A DNA stretch of 64,000 nt from Bradyrhizobium sp. LTSP885 (GTDB lineage: Bacteria; Pseudomonadota; Alphaproteobacteria; Rhizobiales; Xanthobacteraceae), in contig NZ_JYMT01000006.1 of NCBI RefSeq assembly GCF_000938305.1, forward strand, positions 203,595 through 267,594, read 5' to 3'. Positions 17,104-26,128 of this stretch are shown piece after piece. The notes under the pieces are model-generated. The model ran no database searches and had not been told where the DNA came from. It saw only the letters and a list, made by a program, of their open reading frames with translations. The position numbers and the translations under genes were made by a program. Within the stretch, counting starts at the first letter, position 1; the number at the start of each line of letters is the position of its first letter.

Positions 17104-18177
17104 TCAGGGCATTATGCCGAGCTTCTTGCAACCTTCGACATAACTGCCGGTGCAGATCGCCGCTGCTGTCGCTATCTTCTTGTCGATAATCTCGGCCTTC
17201 AGGTTCCCCGCGGTGACGACCGCCGGGATGAAGAGCTGCGAAGGCGTGTCGAACAAGGACATATCGACCTTCGGAGACTCGCCGGAGAGCAACTGGAAGG
17301 CGACTTTTGCTGCCGCCCCCGCCACAATCTCGCTAGGCTTCGAGATAGTATTATATTGGTCGCCCGAGATGATTAGCTGTAACGCCGAGGTTGTGGCGTC
17401 GTTGCCGGTGACTGGCGGAACCGGGTCAAAGCCCGCCGCCTTGAACGCCGCGATGGCGCCGCCGCCAGTGCCGTCATTGGCGGCGACGACGCCCAGGATT
17501 TTCTTTCCGAAGCGTGTGACCTGGCCGGCTGCCCATTCCTGCGCCTTCGGCGGCGCCCAACTCGGAGTATCGAACTCGGCAAGAATTGGATAGCCGCTGG
17601 AATCGAGACCTTCGTGGATACCCTTTTTGATAAGCCCGGCCGCGGCGTCGGTGGGCGAGCCGTTGATCTCGAGCACGCCGCCGTCGCCCGCAGCCACGTT
17701 CATCGACTTCAGATGTTGAACGAGCGAATCGGCGATCGCCTTGCCTATGGCCTCGTTATTGTACGATACGTAGAAGTCTGCCTTGGCACTCGGAATCGGC
17801 CGATCGTAGGCGATCACTTTGACGCCTTGACTCTGGGCTATCTTGACAAGGGAAGCCGCGGCCGACGAATCGACGGGGTCAATGACGATCGCCTTGGCGC
17901 CCTGTGAGATGACAGAGTTGAACTGCTGCTGTTGTTTGGACGCATCGTTGTTCGCATTCAGATACAGAACCTTGCAACTGGCGCACAGCGCCTTCATTGC
18001 GGCCACGAAGCCGGGGTGGTCGTGTTCCTCGTAGCGAGTCGAACCTATGTCCGGCATGAGGAAGGCAACGGTGGCGTTGGAGACATCGGCCGCCTGCGCC
18101 GATGTGACGGTCCCACTGAGGAGACCTAAGACTAGCGCCGCCGCAGCGGCCTTGGACGGAATGGCGTTACGGGTCAT
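17104..18177 (-). CDS. Periplasmic sugar-binding protein of the ABC transporter
   Basis: Type I periplasmic binding protein of 357 residues (Peripla_BP_4, ribose/xylose family). A signal peptide ends at about SAQA|AD. Typical features are AFLMPDIGSTRYEEHDHPGF, QQQQFNSVISQGAKAIVIDPVD, VKVIAYDRP and VVAANDGTGGGAIAAFKAAGF. Two cysteine pairs (CASC near residue 90 and CTGSYVEGC at the end) could form disulfides. A GGAAG ribosome-binding site precedes the ATG. First structural gene of the ribitol-type operon, downstream of an AraC regulator in the same direction; the 116-bp gap 18178-18293 is the likely promoter. Confidence 0.93.
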   Translation of the reverse strand: MTRNAIPSKAAAAALVLGLLSGTVTSAQAADVSNATVAFLMPDIGSTRYEEHDHPGFVAAMKALCASCKVLYLNANNDASKQQQQFNSVISQGAKAIVIDPVDSSAAASLVKIAQSQGVKVIAYDRPIPSAKADFYVSYNNEAIGKAIADSLVQHLKSMNVAAGDGGVLEINGSPTDAAAGLIKKGIHEGLDSSGYPILAEFDTPSWAPPKAQEWAAGQVTRFGKKILGVVAANDGTGGGAIAAFKAAGFDPVPPVTGNDATTSALQLIISGDQYNTISKPSEIVAGAAAKVAFQLLSGESPKVDMSLFDTPSQLFIPAVVTAGNLKAEIIDKKIATAAAICTGSYVEGCKKLGIMP

Positions 18178-18293
18178 GGATGCTTCCTCTTCTCTGGGTC
18201 TAAGCCCTTAATAGCGTTCGTTAGACATAGTCCTGCTGCGCGAGAACGCTTGGCCGCGTCGCCGGAATTTCAGCGCCGATCCGGAATTGCGCG

Positions 18294-19175
18294 TCAGGCG
18301 GCCATAGGCGCGTCCTTATTCTGCTCTGAGAGCGCTCTGAATTTTGACGGCGACATTCCTTTCTGGGCAAAAAACTGTCGATTGAAATTGGACACGTTGT
18401 TAAAGCCAACCTGGTAACAAATCTCTGTCACGGAAGCCGGCTCACTCTTCAACAATTGACATGCGGTATAGATACGCAGACGATTGACGAAGCGCACGAA
18501 GGTCATTCCCGTATGTCGCTTGAAGGCGCGAGAGAACCCCCCAACCGTGACGCCAGCGACATTAGCCAGCATTTTCTCGTCGAGCTTGCCCGCCAGATGC
18601 TCGCGCACGTAATGCAGGGCGCGGTTCATACCAGCCGACATATAGGCGGAGGGATCGGGCAGATAATTGGCGCTGGCGAGTTGAGAGCGATGCGTCGCGT
18701 GCATCAGCTCCTCTATAACTTGCAAAAACAGGGAAACGCGTCGAACGCCGGTTGCGGTGACCAGTTCGATCATGAGAGGGCGCACAATTGCGCCGCAGGC
18801 GGGTGAAAAAAGAATGCCCCTGCAACTCTCTTCGAGCAGAACCTTAAAGTCTCCGAATTCTGGGAACGTGCGCAAGCAGGACTCGATGAAATTTTGATTG
18901 AACTGCAGAAAAGCGCACCGGCGGGGAATCGTCACGCCAACGGGAACATCGCTGACCCAATTGTGCGGCAAATTGGGACCGGTCATGATTAGATTGTTGG
19001 GACGAAATTCACCGATGTTGTCGCCGACAAAATAGTGACCGGATGTCTCGGTGACTAAATGGATTTCGTATTCGGGATGAAAATGCCAGCGTACGGTATG
19101 ATAGGGGTAGCCGTGCGCCGAGACCGTGAACGATTCCGTGGGAGTAATACGGATGACTTCCAGATATGGCGTCAT
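18294..19175 (-). CDS. AraC family transcriptional regulator
   Basis: Activator of 293 residues with an N-terminal cupin-like sensor (WHFHPEYEIHLV, GPNLPHNW) and a C-terminal double HTH: KMLANVAGVTVGGFSRAFKR with FNNVSNFNRQFFAQKGMSPS. ATG at 19175 is chosen because GGGAGGAAGC precedes it by the right distance; an ATG at 19187 overlaps that site. It lies directly upstream of the binding-protein gene in the same direction and most likely activates the ribitol-type operon when the polyol is present. Confidence 0.92.
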   Translation of the reverse strand: MTPYLEVIRITPTESFTVSAHGYPYHTVRWHFHPEYEIHLVTETSGHYFVGDNIGEFRPNNLIMTGPNLPHNWVSDVPVGVTIPRRCAFLQFNQNFIESCLRTFPEFGDFKVLLEESCRGILFSPACGAIVRPLMIELVTATGVRRVSLFLQVIEELMHATHRSQLASANYLPDPSAYMSAGMNRALHYVREHLAGKLDEKMLANVAGVTVGGFSRAFKRHTGMTFVRFVNRLRIYTACQLLKSEPASVTEICYQVGFNNVSNFNRQFFAQKGMSPSKFRALSEQNKDAPMAA

Positions 19176-19339
19176 GCTTCCTCCCATTTTTCTATTCGTA
19201 GCCGCGCCGCTCGAACGGCGGCTGTTGCGAAGGTAGAGAAAATATACGAAGGGCGGCTACCAAATTTCACGGCATCTATTGATACGATTTTCACATTCGA
19301 AGGTCCTACGGCCGCCAAAATTGCGCTTTGGCGCGGCTT

Positions 19340-19489
19340 TGAACGCGGCAAAGCTCGGAATGCGAGACGAGAGAATCGCAGCGCACGTCATCCGCAAATT
19401 CACGACGCATGCACCTTGACGAGGCTGTCGCCATCGACCGCAATGATGAACAGATCCTCGGGTGTCGCCTGCACGTAGAGGAATGTCTG
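19340..19489 (-). pseudogene. Mosaic scar: SmoK C-terminal fragment joined to an epimerase C-terminal fragment
   Basis: Positions 19408-19489 match 37923-38004 (the end of the SmoK-like ATPase gene) over 82 bases with one visible difference; in frame it reads FLYVQATPEDLFIIAVDGDS. Directly next to it, in another frame, MRREFADDVRCDSLVSHSE (about 19345-19410) resembles the end of the ketose epimerase at 11.8 kb, MRREFADALRSESLVSLGE. The rest of 19176-19719 shows no gene. This is a recombination product, not a functional gene. The near identity of the ATPase piece implies a recent event. Confidence 0.8.
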
Positions 19490-19719
19490 AACTCCGCAAC
19501 GAATAGACTCTTCGGATCGTTGTAGATGGATGCAGTAGATCCCAAGCGCTGAGATTGACGAGAACGATCTGTCCACGAAAAGACGATGTGCGATTGCGAG
19601 TCGCTTTTTTAGTCGGTTAAAGCCGCAAAGGAGTGCTTTCGTCCTCATTGCACGACACACCAATATCCCACGAAAGCCGTTGCTTCGCGCTCCGAATTTC
19701 AGTATACCGTATTCTGAAT

Positions 19720-20172
19720 ATGGCGCTACAAATTTGTGACATTGGGGCTGGTCCGCTTCATGGCCCCATAACGAAGGCCCATCATTTGAGCATTCAGAAC
19801 ACGAATAAAGAGGCCCTCTTTGGAGACGTAAACGCCGCTGTCGCGACACCAATGAGGCGGGATTTGTCGGTGGATTTCGACCGCACGGCGAGCCATTGCG
19901 ATTGGCTTTTACGAAATGGTTGCGATGGCTTAGGCGTCCTTGGTACGACCAGCGAAGCCAATTCGCTCGGGATCTCCGAACGAATTTCTATTATGGAAGG
20001 ATTGGTCGAACGCGGTATTTCCGCGGAGCGGCTGTTGCCCGGCGTGGGAACCACGGCGTTAACCGATACGATCGCGCTGGCTTCGAAAGCGAGAGATCTA
20101 GGTTGTCGACGGGTACTGGCCCTTCCGCCTTTCTTCTACAAAAATCCAAGCCTTTCGTTGCGGGCGGGTTGA
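19720..20172 (+). pseudogene. Truncated dihydrodipicolinate-synthase-like gene (N-terminal part)
   Basis: The frame carries the first half of a DapA-family protein: ALFGDVNAAVATPMRRDLSV, CDGLGVLGTTSEANSLGI, LLPGVGTTALTDTIALASKA and LALPPFFYKN, then unrelated residues and a stop. The Schiff-base lysine region is absent, so it cannot be an active enzyme. A possible ATG is at 19720, though the conserved region begins near ALFGD. It precedes a RidA scar and an intact, only distantly similar DapA-family gene. Confidence 0.75.
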
Positions 20173-20184
20173 GGAGAAAAAATC

Positions 20185-20345
20185 ATGGAAATAATCGAGC
20201 CCGACGCTATTGCTGCCGGGGGCACTATTCGTCGGGTTATCGCACAGGAAACTTCGTCTTCGTCGCTAGTCAAACGCCTTGGGATGTCGGCCGCAACGTC
20301 TTCAATCGATACGGCAGACAACGATGCTTGCAAAACATGAGATGG
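20185..20345 (+). pseudogene. Frameshifted RidA/YjgF-family gene fragment
   Basis: A GAGGAG site precedes an ATG at 20185 reading MEIIEPDAIAAGG; after the G-run near 20217-20222 the next frame gives GHYSSGYRTGNFVFVASQTP, which resembles the RidA-family core. The reading frame is lost and the C-terminal half is missing. RidA-like proteins often neighbour amino-acid or keto-acid catabolic lyases, which fits the DapA-family genes on both sides. Confidence 0.55.
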
Positions 20346-20486
20346 GCTTCGCCCATCAAGGTACGTCCAAAGATGTTGTTTGGAAGCCTTTGCAGCGAGA
20401 GGCGCGGAAATTTCTCTTGAGCATCCTATCGCACATAATATATCGCCCGTAAGGAATTGCTTGAAGAAGCTGGAAGCGACACAATC

Positions 20487-21425
20487 ATGAAACCGAAACT
20501 GGAATCACCCGGTACTTTTGCTATCGCTCCAACACCGTTCGATGAAGATGGACAACTAGATCAAATATCGATCGATAGGATGTGTGACTTCTATGGTGAG
20601 GCCGGCTGTGACGGCATTACCGTGCTTGGAATTATGGGTGAGGCTCCAAAGCTTGAACATGAAGAGGCGATCGCTGTCGCGACACAAGTGATTCGACGGG
20701 CCAAGGGACTCTCTGTCATTGTTGGAGTTTCGGCGGCCGGTTTCGCGGCCATGCGATCGCTTGCGCGTAGCGCGATGGATGCCGGGGCAGCGGGAGTCAT
20801 GATTGCTCCAGTGCCATCTCTTCGTACGGACGATCAGATCGCTAACTATTTTCACCAAGCGGTTGAGGCAATCGGCCCAGATATTCCGTGGGTATTGCAG
20901 GACTACCCACTGACGCTATCTGTTGTGATGACGCCGGCAGTGATCCGACGCATAGTTCAGGAGAACCCAAGCTGTCAGATGCTGAAACATGAGGATTGGC
21001 CGGGACTTGAGAAGATATCGATATTGCGCGATTTTCAAAAGAATGGATCGATGCGCTCCGTCTCAATTCTCACGGGCAATGGCGCGCTATTTCTTGACTT
21101 TGAAATGGAGCGTGGCGCCGATGGAGCGATGACCGGCTATGCGTTTCCCGAAATGTTGGTTGACGTAGTACGGTTTTCCAAGTTGGGCCGGCGTGACGAA
21201 GCTCACGATTTGTTTGATGCTCACCTTCCTCTTGTTCGTTACGAGCAACAACAAGGTATCGGCCTCGCCGTTCGCAAATATGTTATGGCAAAACGGCGCA
21301 TTATTTCGTCCGAGACGCAAAGAAAGCCAAGTTCTGGCCTAAGCGCCGCCGGCAAGGCGGAGGTCGACTATCTTCTTTCGCGCTTGGCGCGCGTCGACGG
21401 GCGAGCAACATATACTTTCGTTTGA
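20487..21425 (+). CDS. Dihydrodipicolinate synthase/N-acetylneuraminate lyase family protein
   Basis: Class I aldolase/lyase family member, 312 residues. It begins GTFAIAPTPFDEDGQLD; VLGIMGEAPKLEHEE corresponds to the pyruvate-binding loop, Tyr in LQDYPLTLS and the Schiff-base Lys in CQMLKHEDWPG are present. The substrate is probably a keto acid or sugar-acid derivative rather than a lysine precursor, because the gene sits with an SDR in a catabolic setting (inference). ATG at 20487 is preferred to the TTG at 20457. Base composition here is lower in GC than in the sugar operons around it. The SDR gene follows after 39 bp and is probably co-transcribed. Confidence 0.82.
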   Translation: MKPKLESPGTFAIAPTPFDEDGQLDQISIDRMCDFYGEAGCDGITVLGIMGEAPKLEHEEAIAVATQVIRRAKGLSVIVGVSAAGFAAMRSLARSAMDAGAAGVMIAPVPSLRTDDQIANYFHQAVEAIGPDIPWVLQDYPLTLSVVMTPAVIRRIVQENPSCQMLKHEDWPGLEKISILRDFQKNGSMRSVSILTGNGALFLDFEMERGADGAMTGYAFPEMLVDVVRFSKLGRRDEAHDLFDAHLPLVRYEQQQGIGLAVRKYVMAKRRIISSETQRKPSSGLSAAGKAEVDYLLSRLARVDGRATYTFV

Positions 21426-21464
21426 TACCCCTGTTTTAATCAATTGTTCCGGAAGGAATTCAAT

Positions 21465-22250
21465 ATGGAATTAGGCCTCAGGAATAAAACGGCTCTCGTT
21501 CTTGGCGGGGGAGGCGGGCTCGGCAGCGCTATAGCCCAAATATTGAGTGAAGAAGGTGCTCAGATTGCGGTTGCTGATGTCAATTGCGAAGCGGTCAAGA
21601 AAGCTGCAGCCAACATCATCGCGCGCGGTGGTCGGGCAATTCCCCTCGTGTGGGATCTAACAGATCTCTCCGTCATTGACGATCAAGTTTCGACGATTGA
21701 ACGAGAATTCGGAAACGTAGATATTCTCATTAATAACACAGGCGGTCCACCGCCAACCCCAGCATTCGGCCAAACACCGGACCTATGGTTGAAGCACTTC
21801 CAAGCCATGGTATTATCAGTGATCGCGATTTCCGATCGCGTCCTGCCTCACATGCGTCGAAAACAATGGGGCCGTATAATAACATCGACTTCATCAGGCG
21901 TTGTCTCACCGATTCCCAATCTTGGTATTTCTAACGCGCTGCGTTTGTCTTTGGTGGGTTGGTCGAAGACACTTGCGCGCGAAGTTGGCTGCGACGGTAT
22001 AACAACGAATATCGTTCTTCCTGGCCGCGTAGCAACCCAGCGTATCCAGTTCCTTGATGAGCAAAAAGCGAAGCGAGAAAATCGTGCGCCCGACGACGTA
22101 GCTGCGGAAAGCTCGTCATCCATACCCGTAGGCCGCTATGGTAATCCGCAGGAATATGCCGACGTGGTGGCGTTTATTGCCAGTGAGCGTGCTTCATATG
22201 TGACCGGCTCGGTTATCCGAGTTGACGGTGGCCTTATTGCGAGCATCTGA
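21465..22250 (+). CDS. Atypical short-chain dehydrogenase
   Basis: SDR-fold protein of 261 residues with the cofactor motif LVLGGGGGLGSAIA and NNTGGPPP in place of NNAG. At the active site, where most SDRs have Tyr-x-x-x-Lys, it reads PNLGISNALRLS, so both catalytic residues are missing; a subgroup with LSN or ISN at this point is common among putative 3-oxoacyl reductase-like proteins. It may bind substrate without the usual chemistry or use other residues. ATG at 21465 has GGAAGGAA upstream. It follows the DapA-family gene closely. Confidence 0.82.
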   Translation: MELGLRNKTALVLGGGGGLGSAIAQILSEEGAQIAVADVNCEAVKKAAANIIARGGRAIPLVWDLTDLSVIDDQVSTIEREFGNVDILINNTGGPPPTPAFGQTPDLWLKHFQAMVLSVIAISDRVLPHMRRKQWGRIITSTSSGVVSPIPNLGISNALRLSLVGWSKTLAREVGCDGITTNIVLPGRVATQRIQFLDEQKAKRENRAPDDVAAESSSSIPVGRYGNPQEYADVVAFIASERASYVTGSVIRVDGGLIASI

Positions 22251-22372
22251 GCGTTTGCTCCGGTATGTCTGCGTCTCGCACCTAGGCGCAATCGACGATA
22301 TCGCGGTACGCCTGCCGTCGCATTGAACGGAGGACGTCTGTTTCCAGATACATAAGCCGAACAGCCTCTTGA

Positions 22373-25300
22373 TTAGGTGTGGAGTCTTTCACTCTGCGTT
22401 AGCGAGAGCATCCCTGTGAACGCCCCCCCCGGCACCGGCTTGCCATAGAGATATCCCTGCGCGATGAGACATCTACTCTCTTCCAGAATAGCGCTCTGCA
22501 GCTCGGTCTCGACCCCCTCTGCGACGAGCTTGAGCCTCAGAGCCCTTGCGAGGCCGATGATCGCCCTCGTCAACTCTGTCTTTTTGAGGTCCATGCCTAT
22601 GTCACGGACAAAGGATCGATCGATCTTCAAGACATCGATGGGGAAAGTGTTGAGGTAGCTGAGGGCAGAGTATCCTGTCCCAAAATCATCGATGGCGATC
22701 GACACGCCCAATTGTTTCAGCGCATCCAGGGTTGTCTTGGCATTGTGCTTGTCTTCTAGAAAGAGGCTTTCGGTAACCTCCAGGCATAGCCATTGCGGTT
22801 TGCAGCCCGTTACGGCGAGTGCGTCGGCAACGACAGCGGCAAGATCGTTGTGCGTGACCTGGCGAGGGGAAATGTTTGCGGACACCAGAAGCGGTTCGGC
22901 GCGATTACAATTCCACTCGACTGCGGCGCGGCAGGCGGTTTCGATGACCCACCGGCCGATTTCGACAATCAGCCCGGTCTCCTCCGCAATGGAAATGAAC
23001 CTGTCGGGGCTCAACAATCCTAAGTCGGGATGGTGCCAGCGCAGCAGAGCTTCCGCACCGATGATACGGCCTGACGGCAGCAGGACTTGCGGTTGATAAT
23101 AAAGTTCAAATTCGTTGCGTGACAGCGCCTTTCTTAAGGTTGCCTCGATCATCATGCGCTGGACAGCGCGCGCCATCATCTCGGCATCGTAGAATTGGTA
23201 GTTGTTGCGGCCAGTGCTTTTGGCTTTGTACATCGCCGCGTCAGAACTCTTAAGAATTTCCGGGAAATCCTCGCTGTCCGCCGGATAGCGAGCGATGCCG
23301 ATGCTGGCGGATACCGTGATTTCGCGATTAGCGAGATGCATGGGCTCAGCAAGCGCACACAGGATCCGGGCTGCCGCGGCGGCGAGTCCCTCCTTGTTTG
23401 GCATGTTCGGCAGCAGGATCGCGAATTCGTCACCGCCAAAACGTGCGATCATGTCTTCAGCACGCGTGCAGCGACGCAGCCGCTGCGCCACCTCGCGTAG
23501 GAGCATGTCGCCGATGGCATGTCCCAGTGTGTCGTTCACATCCTTGAAGCGGTCGAGATCGAGCATCATAAACCCGAAGGTAGTATCTGTCTTCCCGTTG
23601 CCTGCGATGTGCTTCTGAACGTAATCGAGCAGCGAAGTGCGATTCGGCAAATCGGTGAGCGGATCGTAGAAAGCGAGGCGGTCGATCCTGTCACGACTCT
23701 CGACGAGTTCCGTAATATTGTGGCTGACGACGAGGACACTGGTGACGGTACCTTGCTCGTCAAGTTCCGGCGTGAGGCGCACGTGCGCCCATTGGAGCCG
23801 CCCGTCCACGGTCGAATAGGTAGTTTCCAATACCTGAACCGTGCCCTGGTTCAAAACGGCGCGCATCTTGGCCACGAAGGCACCGGGGTCCGGCTCCGCG
23901 CCGAGCGGCGTCGCGGCAATGCCCAATTCCCTCTGCATGGCGGGGTTGACGTAGAGGCGACGACCCTGCTGGTCGTAGCGCGCAATGAAGTCGGGCGAAT
24001 TCTCGACAAGAGTGCGGTACTCCTGCTCGCGTTGCCGCAATTGCCGCTCCGCTTTGATACGCTCGGTCACGTCACGGGCGATCGTCAGGACGCTGACGAT
24101 CGCACCGTCCACATCCATCTCCGGTACCGCGCGGATCCAGAAATGTGCACCCTCACCATTCGTGACGAAGTCGATATTGATCTCATCGGCGGTACCCGTC
24201 GCGAGTACTCGCTCGATACGCTCCTGGAAGGATGCTGCGAGTTTTGGCCCGAAGACGCCGAGTTCGATCGGCGTTTTTCCTATCCCGGTCGCCGCAAGGA
24301 ACCCCGTGATTCGCTCATGAGCCGGATTGGCGTAGATACGCCGGCAATTCCGGTCGTAGCGCACGACGGCGTCGGGCGAGTTCTCGACCAGCGTATAGAA
24401 ATAGCCCTCGCGCTCGACCCGGATCTGGTTGAGCTGACGCTCCTCCGTAATATCGCGAGCGATGCCGATGATGCGCCGGATTGCTCCATCATGTCCGCGA
24501 GCGGGAATGAGAGTCGTCTCAAATTGGCGGTCCCCGGTCGGAAGCTTGATGGCTTCCTCATATCGGATCTGCGCTTCTGCCTTGAGACAAGCGTTGTAGT
24601 TCGAGATCTGGTCCTGGGCGACGGCGGGTTGCAGGATGTCTTCGATGAACTTGCCACGCACCTCCGCGTTGGCGAGGGAGATCGTGCGTTCGGCCGTCGG
24701 ATTCAGCCGTTCGAACTTGAACCGATGCTCGGGTGTAACTTCCACAACGAAGACGCAATCGGAAGAATTGTCGAAGACGTCCCGATAGCGCTGCTCGCTA
24801 TCCCGCAGCGCCGATTCCGTGCGTCTCTGCTCCGTGATGTCCTTAAGGAGCGACACCCAAGAACCGTCGTGCATCATCTGCGTCTCGATCGAGACGAAGC
24901 GACAACGCGCATACTCAAGGATATAGCTTGAGCATTCACCGCGCCGGGCGTTCGATCGAAGCTGCTCGTATAATGTGCGAGCGACTTTTTCCGGATCTGG
25001 ATGCGTCTTCTGAGCCGTGGCCATCGCCAGAAGGACGTCGTAGAGGACCATTCCGGGACGCACCGCGTCTCGTCGGACGCCGAACATATCTGCGTACATT
25101 TCATTCGCGTAAACGAGCTTCTCGTCAGCGTCATAGAGAGCAATGCCATGAGGCATGCTACGGAGTGCCAGTTCGAGATTACGCGTAGCATCCTGCAGAC
25201 GATCTTCGACAGCCCTCTTCTCGGTGAGATCGCGCGTAATCTTTGCGAACCCGACGTGCGTGCCGCCACTACCGTAGACCGGCTGGATCCGGATCTGCGC

Positions 25301-25603
25301 CCAAAAGCGGCTTCCATCCCTGTGCAGACGCCAACCTTCGGCTTCGAACCTGCCATCCTTCAACGCCGCGATGAGGGCCAGACGAGGCCTGCCCGCCGCC
25401 TGATCCTCGTTGGAATAGAAGATGGAAAAGTGACGACCGAGAATTTCCTCTGCCGCATATCCTTTGATACGTTGCGCACCGGCGTTCCAGCACACTACAA
25501 ATCCGTCCGGGTCGATCATGTGGACCGCATAATCGGAAACTGCCTCAGTCAGCAGGCAGTGGAGAGCGTATTCGGATTCCGTGTTACTGCTGGCAACCGA
25601 CAT
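22373..25603 (-). CDS. PAS-PAS-PAS-PAS-PAS-GGDEF-EAL cyclic-di-GMP signalling protein
   Basis: Cytosolic bifunctional-type regulator of 1076 residues without transmembrane segments. Five PAS/PAC repeats fill roughly residues 15-640 (for example FAKITRDLTEKR, IIGIARDITEERQ, VLTIARDVTERIK, VLVVSHNITELVE). The cyclase domain (about 645-800) has an intact ARFGGDEFAILL with an RAED inhibitory I-site five residues before it. The phosphodiesterase domain (about 815-1065) keeps GAEALLRW, NISPRQ, LEVTESLFLED, DDFGTGYSALSYL and AEGVET, so both activities are possible. ATG at 25603 follows GGACGATAGA. Convergent with the upstream SDR; the sensed signals cannot be told from sequence. Confidence 0.95.
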   Translation of the reverse strand: MSVASSNTESEYALHCLLTEAVSDYAVHMIDPDGFVVCWNAGAQRIKGYAAEEILGRHFSIFYSNEDQAAGRPRLALIAALKDGRFEAEGWRLHRDGSRFWAQIRIQPVYGSGGTHVGFAKITRDLTEKRAVEDRLQDATRNLELALRSMPHGIALYDADEKLVYANEMYADMFGVRRDAVRPGMVLYDVLLAMATAQKTHPDPEKVARTLYEQLRSNARRGECSSYILEYARCRFVSIETQMMHDGSWVSLLKDITEQRRTESALRDSEQRYRDVFDNSSDCVFVVEVTPEHRFKFERLNPTAERTISLANAEVRGKFIEDILQPAVAQDQISNYNACLKAEAQIRYEEAIKLPTGDRQFETTLIPARGHDGAIRRIIGIARDITEERQLNQIRVEREGYFYTLVENSPDAVVRYDRNCRRIYANPAHERITGFLAATGIGKTPIELGVFGPKLAASFQERIERVLATGTADEINIDFVTNGEGAHFWIRAVPEMDVDGAIVSVLTIARDVTERIKAERQLRQREQEYRTLVENSPDFIARYDQQGRRLYVNPAMQRELGIAATPLGAEPDPGAFVAKMRAVLNQGTVQVLETTYSTVDGRLQWAHVRLTPELDEQGTVTSVLVVSHNITELVESRDRIDRLAFYDPLTDLPNRTSLLDYVQKHIAGNGKTDTTFGFMMLDLDRFKDVNDTLGHAIGDMLLREVAQRLRRCTRAEDMIARFGGDEFAILLPNMPNKEGLAAAAARILCALAEPMHLANREITVSASIGIARYPADSEDFPEILKSSDAAMYKAKSTGRNNYQFYDAEMMARAVQRMMIEATLRKALSRNEFELYYQPQVLLPSGRIIGAEALLRWHHPDLGLLSPDRFISIAEETGLIVEIGRWVIETACRAAVEWNCNRAEPLLVSANISPRQVTHNDLAAVVADALAVTGCKPQWLCLEVTESLFLEDKHNAKTTLDALKQLGVSIAIDDFGTGYSALSYLNTFPIDVLKIDRSFVRDIGMDLKKTELTRAIIGLARALRLKLVAEGVETELQSAILEESRCLIAQGYLYGKPVPGGAFTGMLSLTQSERLHT

Positions 25604-26128
25604 TCTATCGTCCGCACAGTTCTGATTTCAGCTTCGATGCTGGAGCACGATGACAAGGTGTTCTTCCGACACGTCAGCGTGCGGGACACATCCTGAAGGA
25701 AAATAATTCAAATGACGTTAAGAAAAAACTGTTCGCGCGACGAACGAATAAGCAAAAAATACAGGCCAATCGCAGGAGAAAGCAAATTTTGTATGCAGTC
25801 CGACGTTGCGCGCGGAGAATTAGAATTTTTTCATCTTGTCGAGCGATGCACAAAACTAAGAGCCGAAACGAGCCTCAATAATCGTGCATGAAATTAGAGC
25901 AGACACTGCATGAAAGGTGTGACGTAAATTTTCGGCAAAGATAATGCTCAAACAAAAGACAACAGAGTGGCTGACCCAACCGAGGCGGATCAGCAGCCAG
26001 AGCGATTGGCACAATTTCTCATGAGACGCATACGTTCCCTCTCGATCATCGCCGACAAGAGATAAATGTTATCGCGATTGCGTACCGGCGAAGGCGCATG
26101 GATGCCTTTCGCGGAGGGCTGCCCGCAG
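25604..26128. other. AT-rich intergenic region
   Basis: Between the PAS-HTH gene and the GGDEF-EAL gene, both leftward. It probably holds the promoter of the latter. It contains a diverged repeat of 33828-33897 (listed separately). No convincing gene, RNA or terminator was seen. Confidence 0.5.
25696..25766. repeat. Diverged repeat, copy 1 (other copy at 33828-33897)
   Basis: Both copies begin AAGGAAAATAATT, share CGTTAAG a few bases on and later CGAATAA followed by an A-rich run. Copy 1 lies 433 bp beyond the stop of the PAS-HTH gene at 26129, copy 2 lies 438 bp beyond the stop of its decayed paralogue at 34266, so the repeat is part of one duplicated segment. Confidence 0.6.

Noticed and set aside
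23519..24931. 470-codon open frame on the plus strand opposite the GGDEF-EAL gene
   Set aside because: Antisense shadow; the minus-strand PAS, GGDEF and EAL motifs are unambiguous and the plus-strand product resembles nothing.
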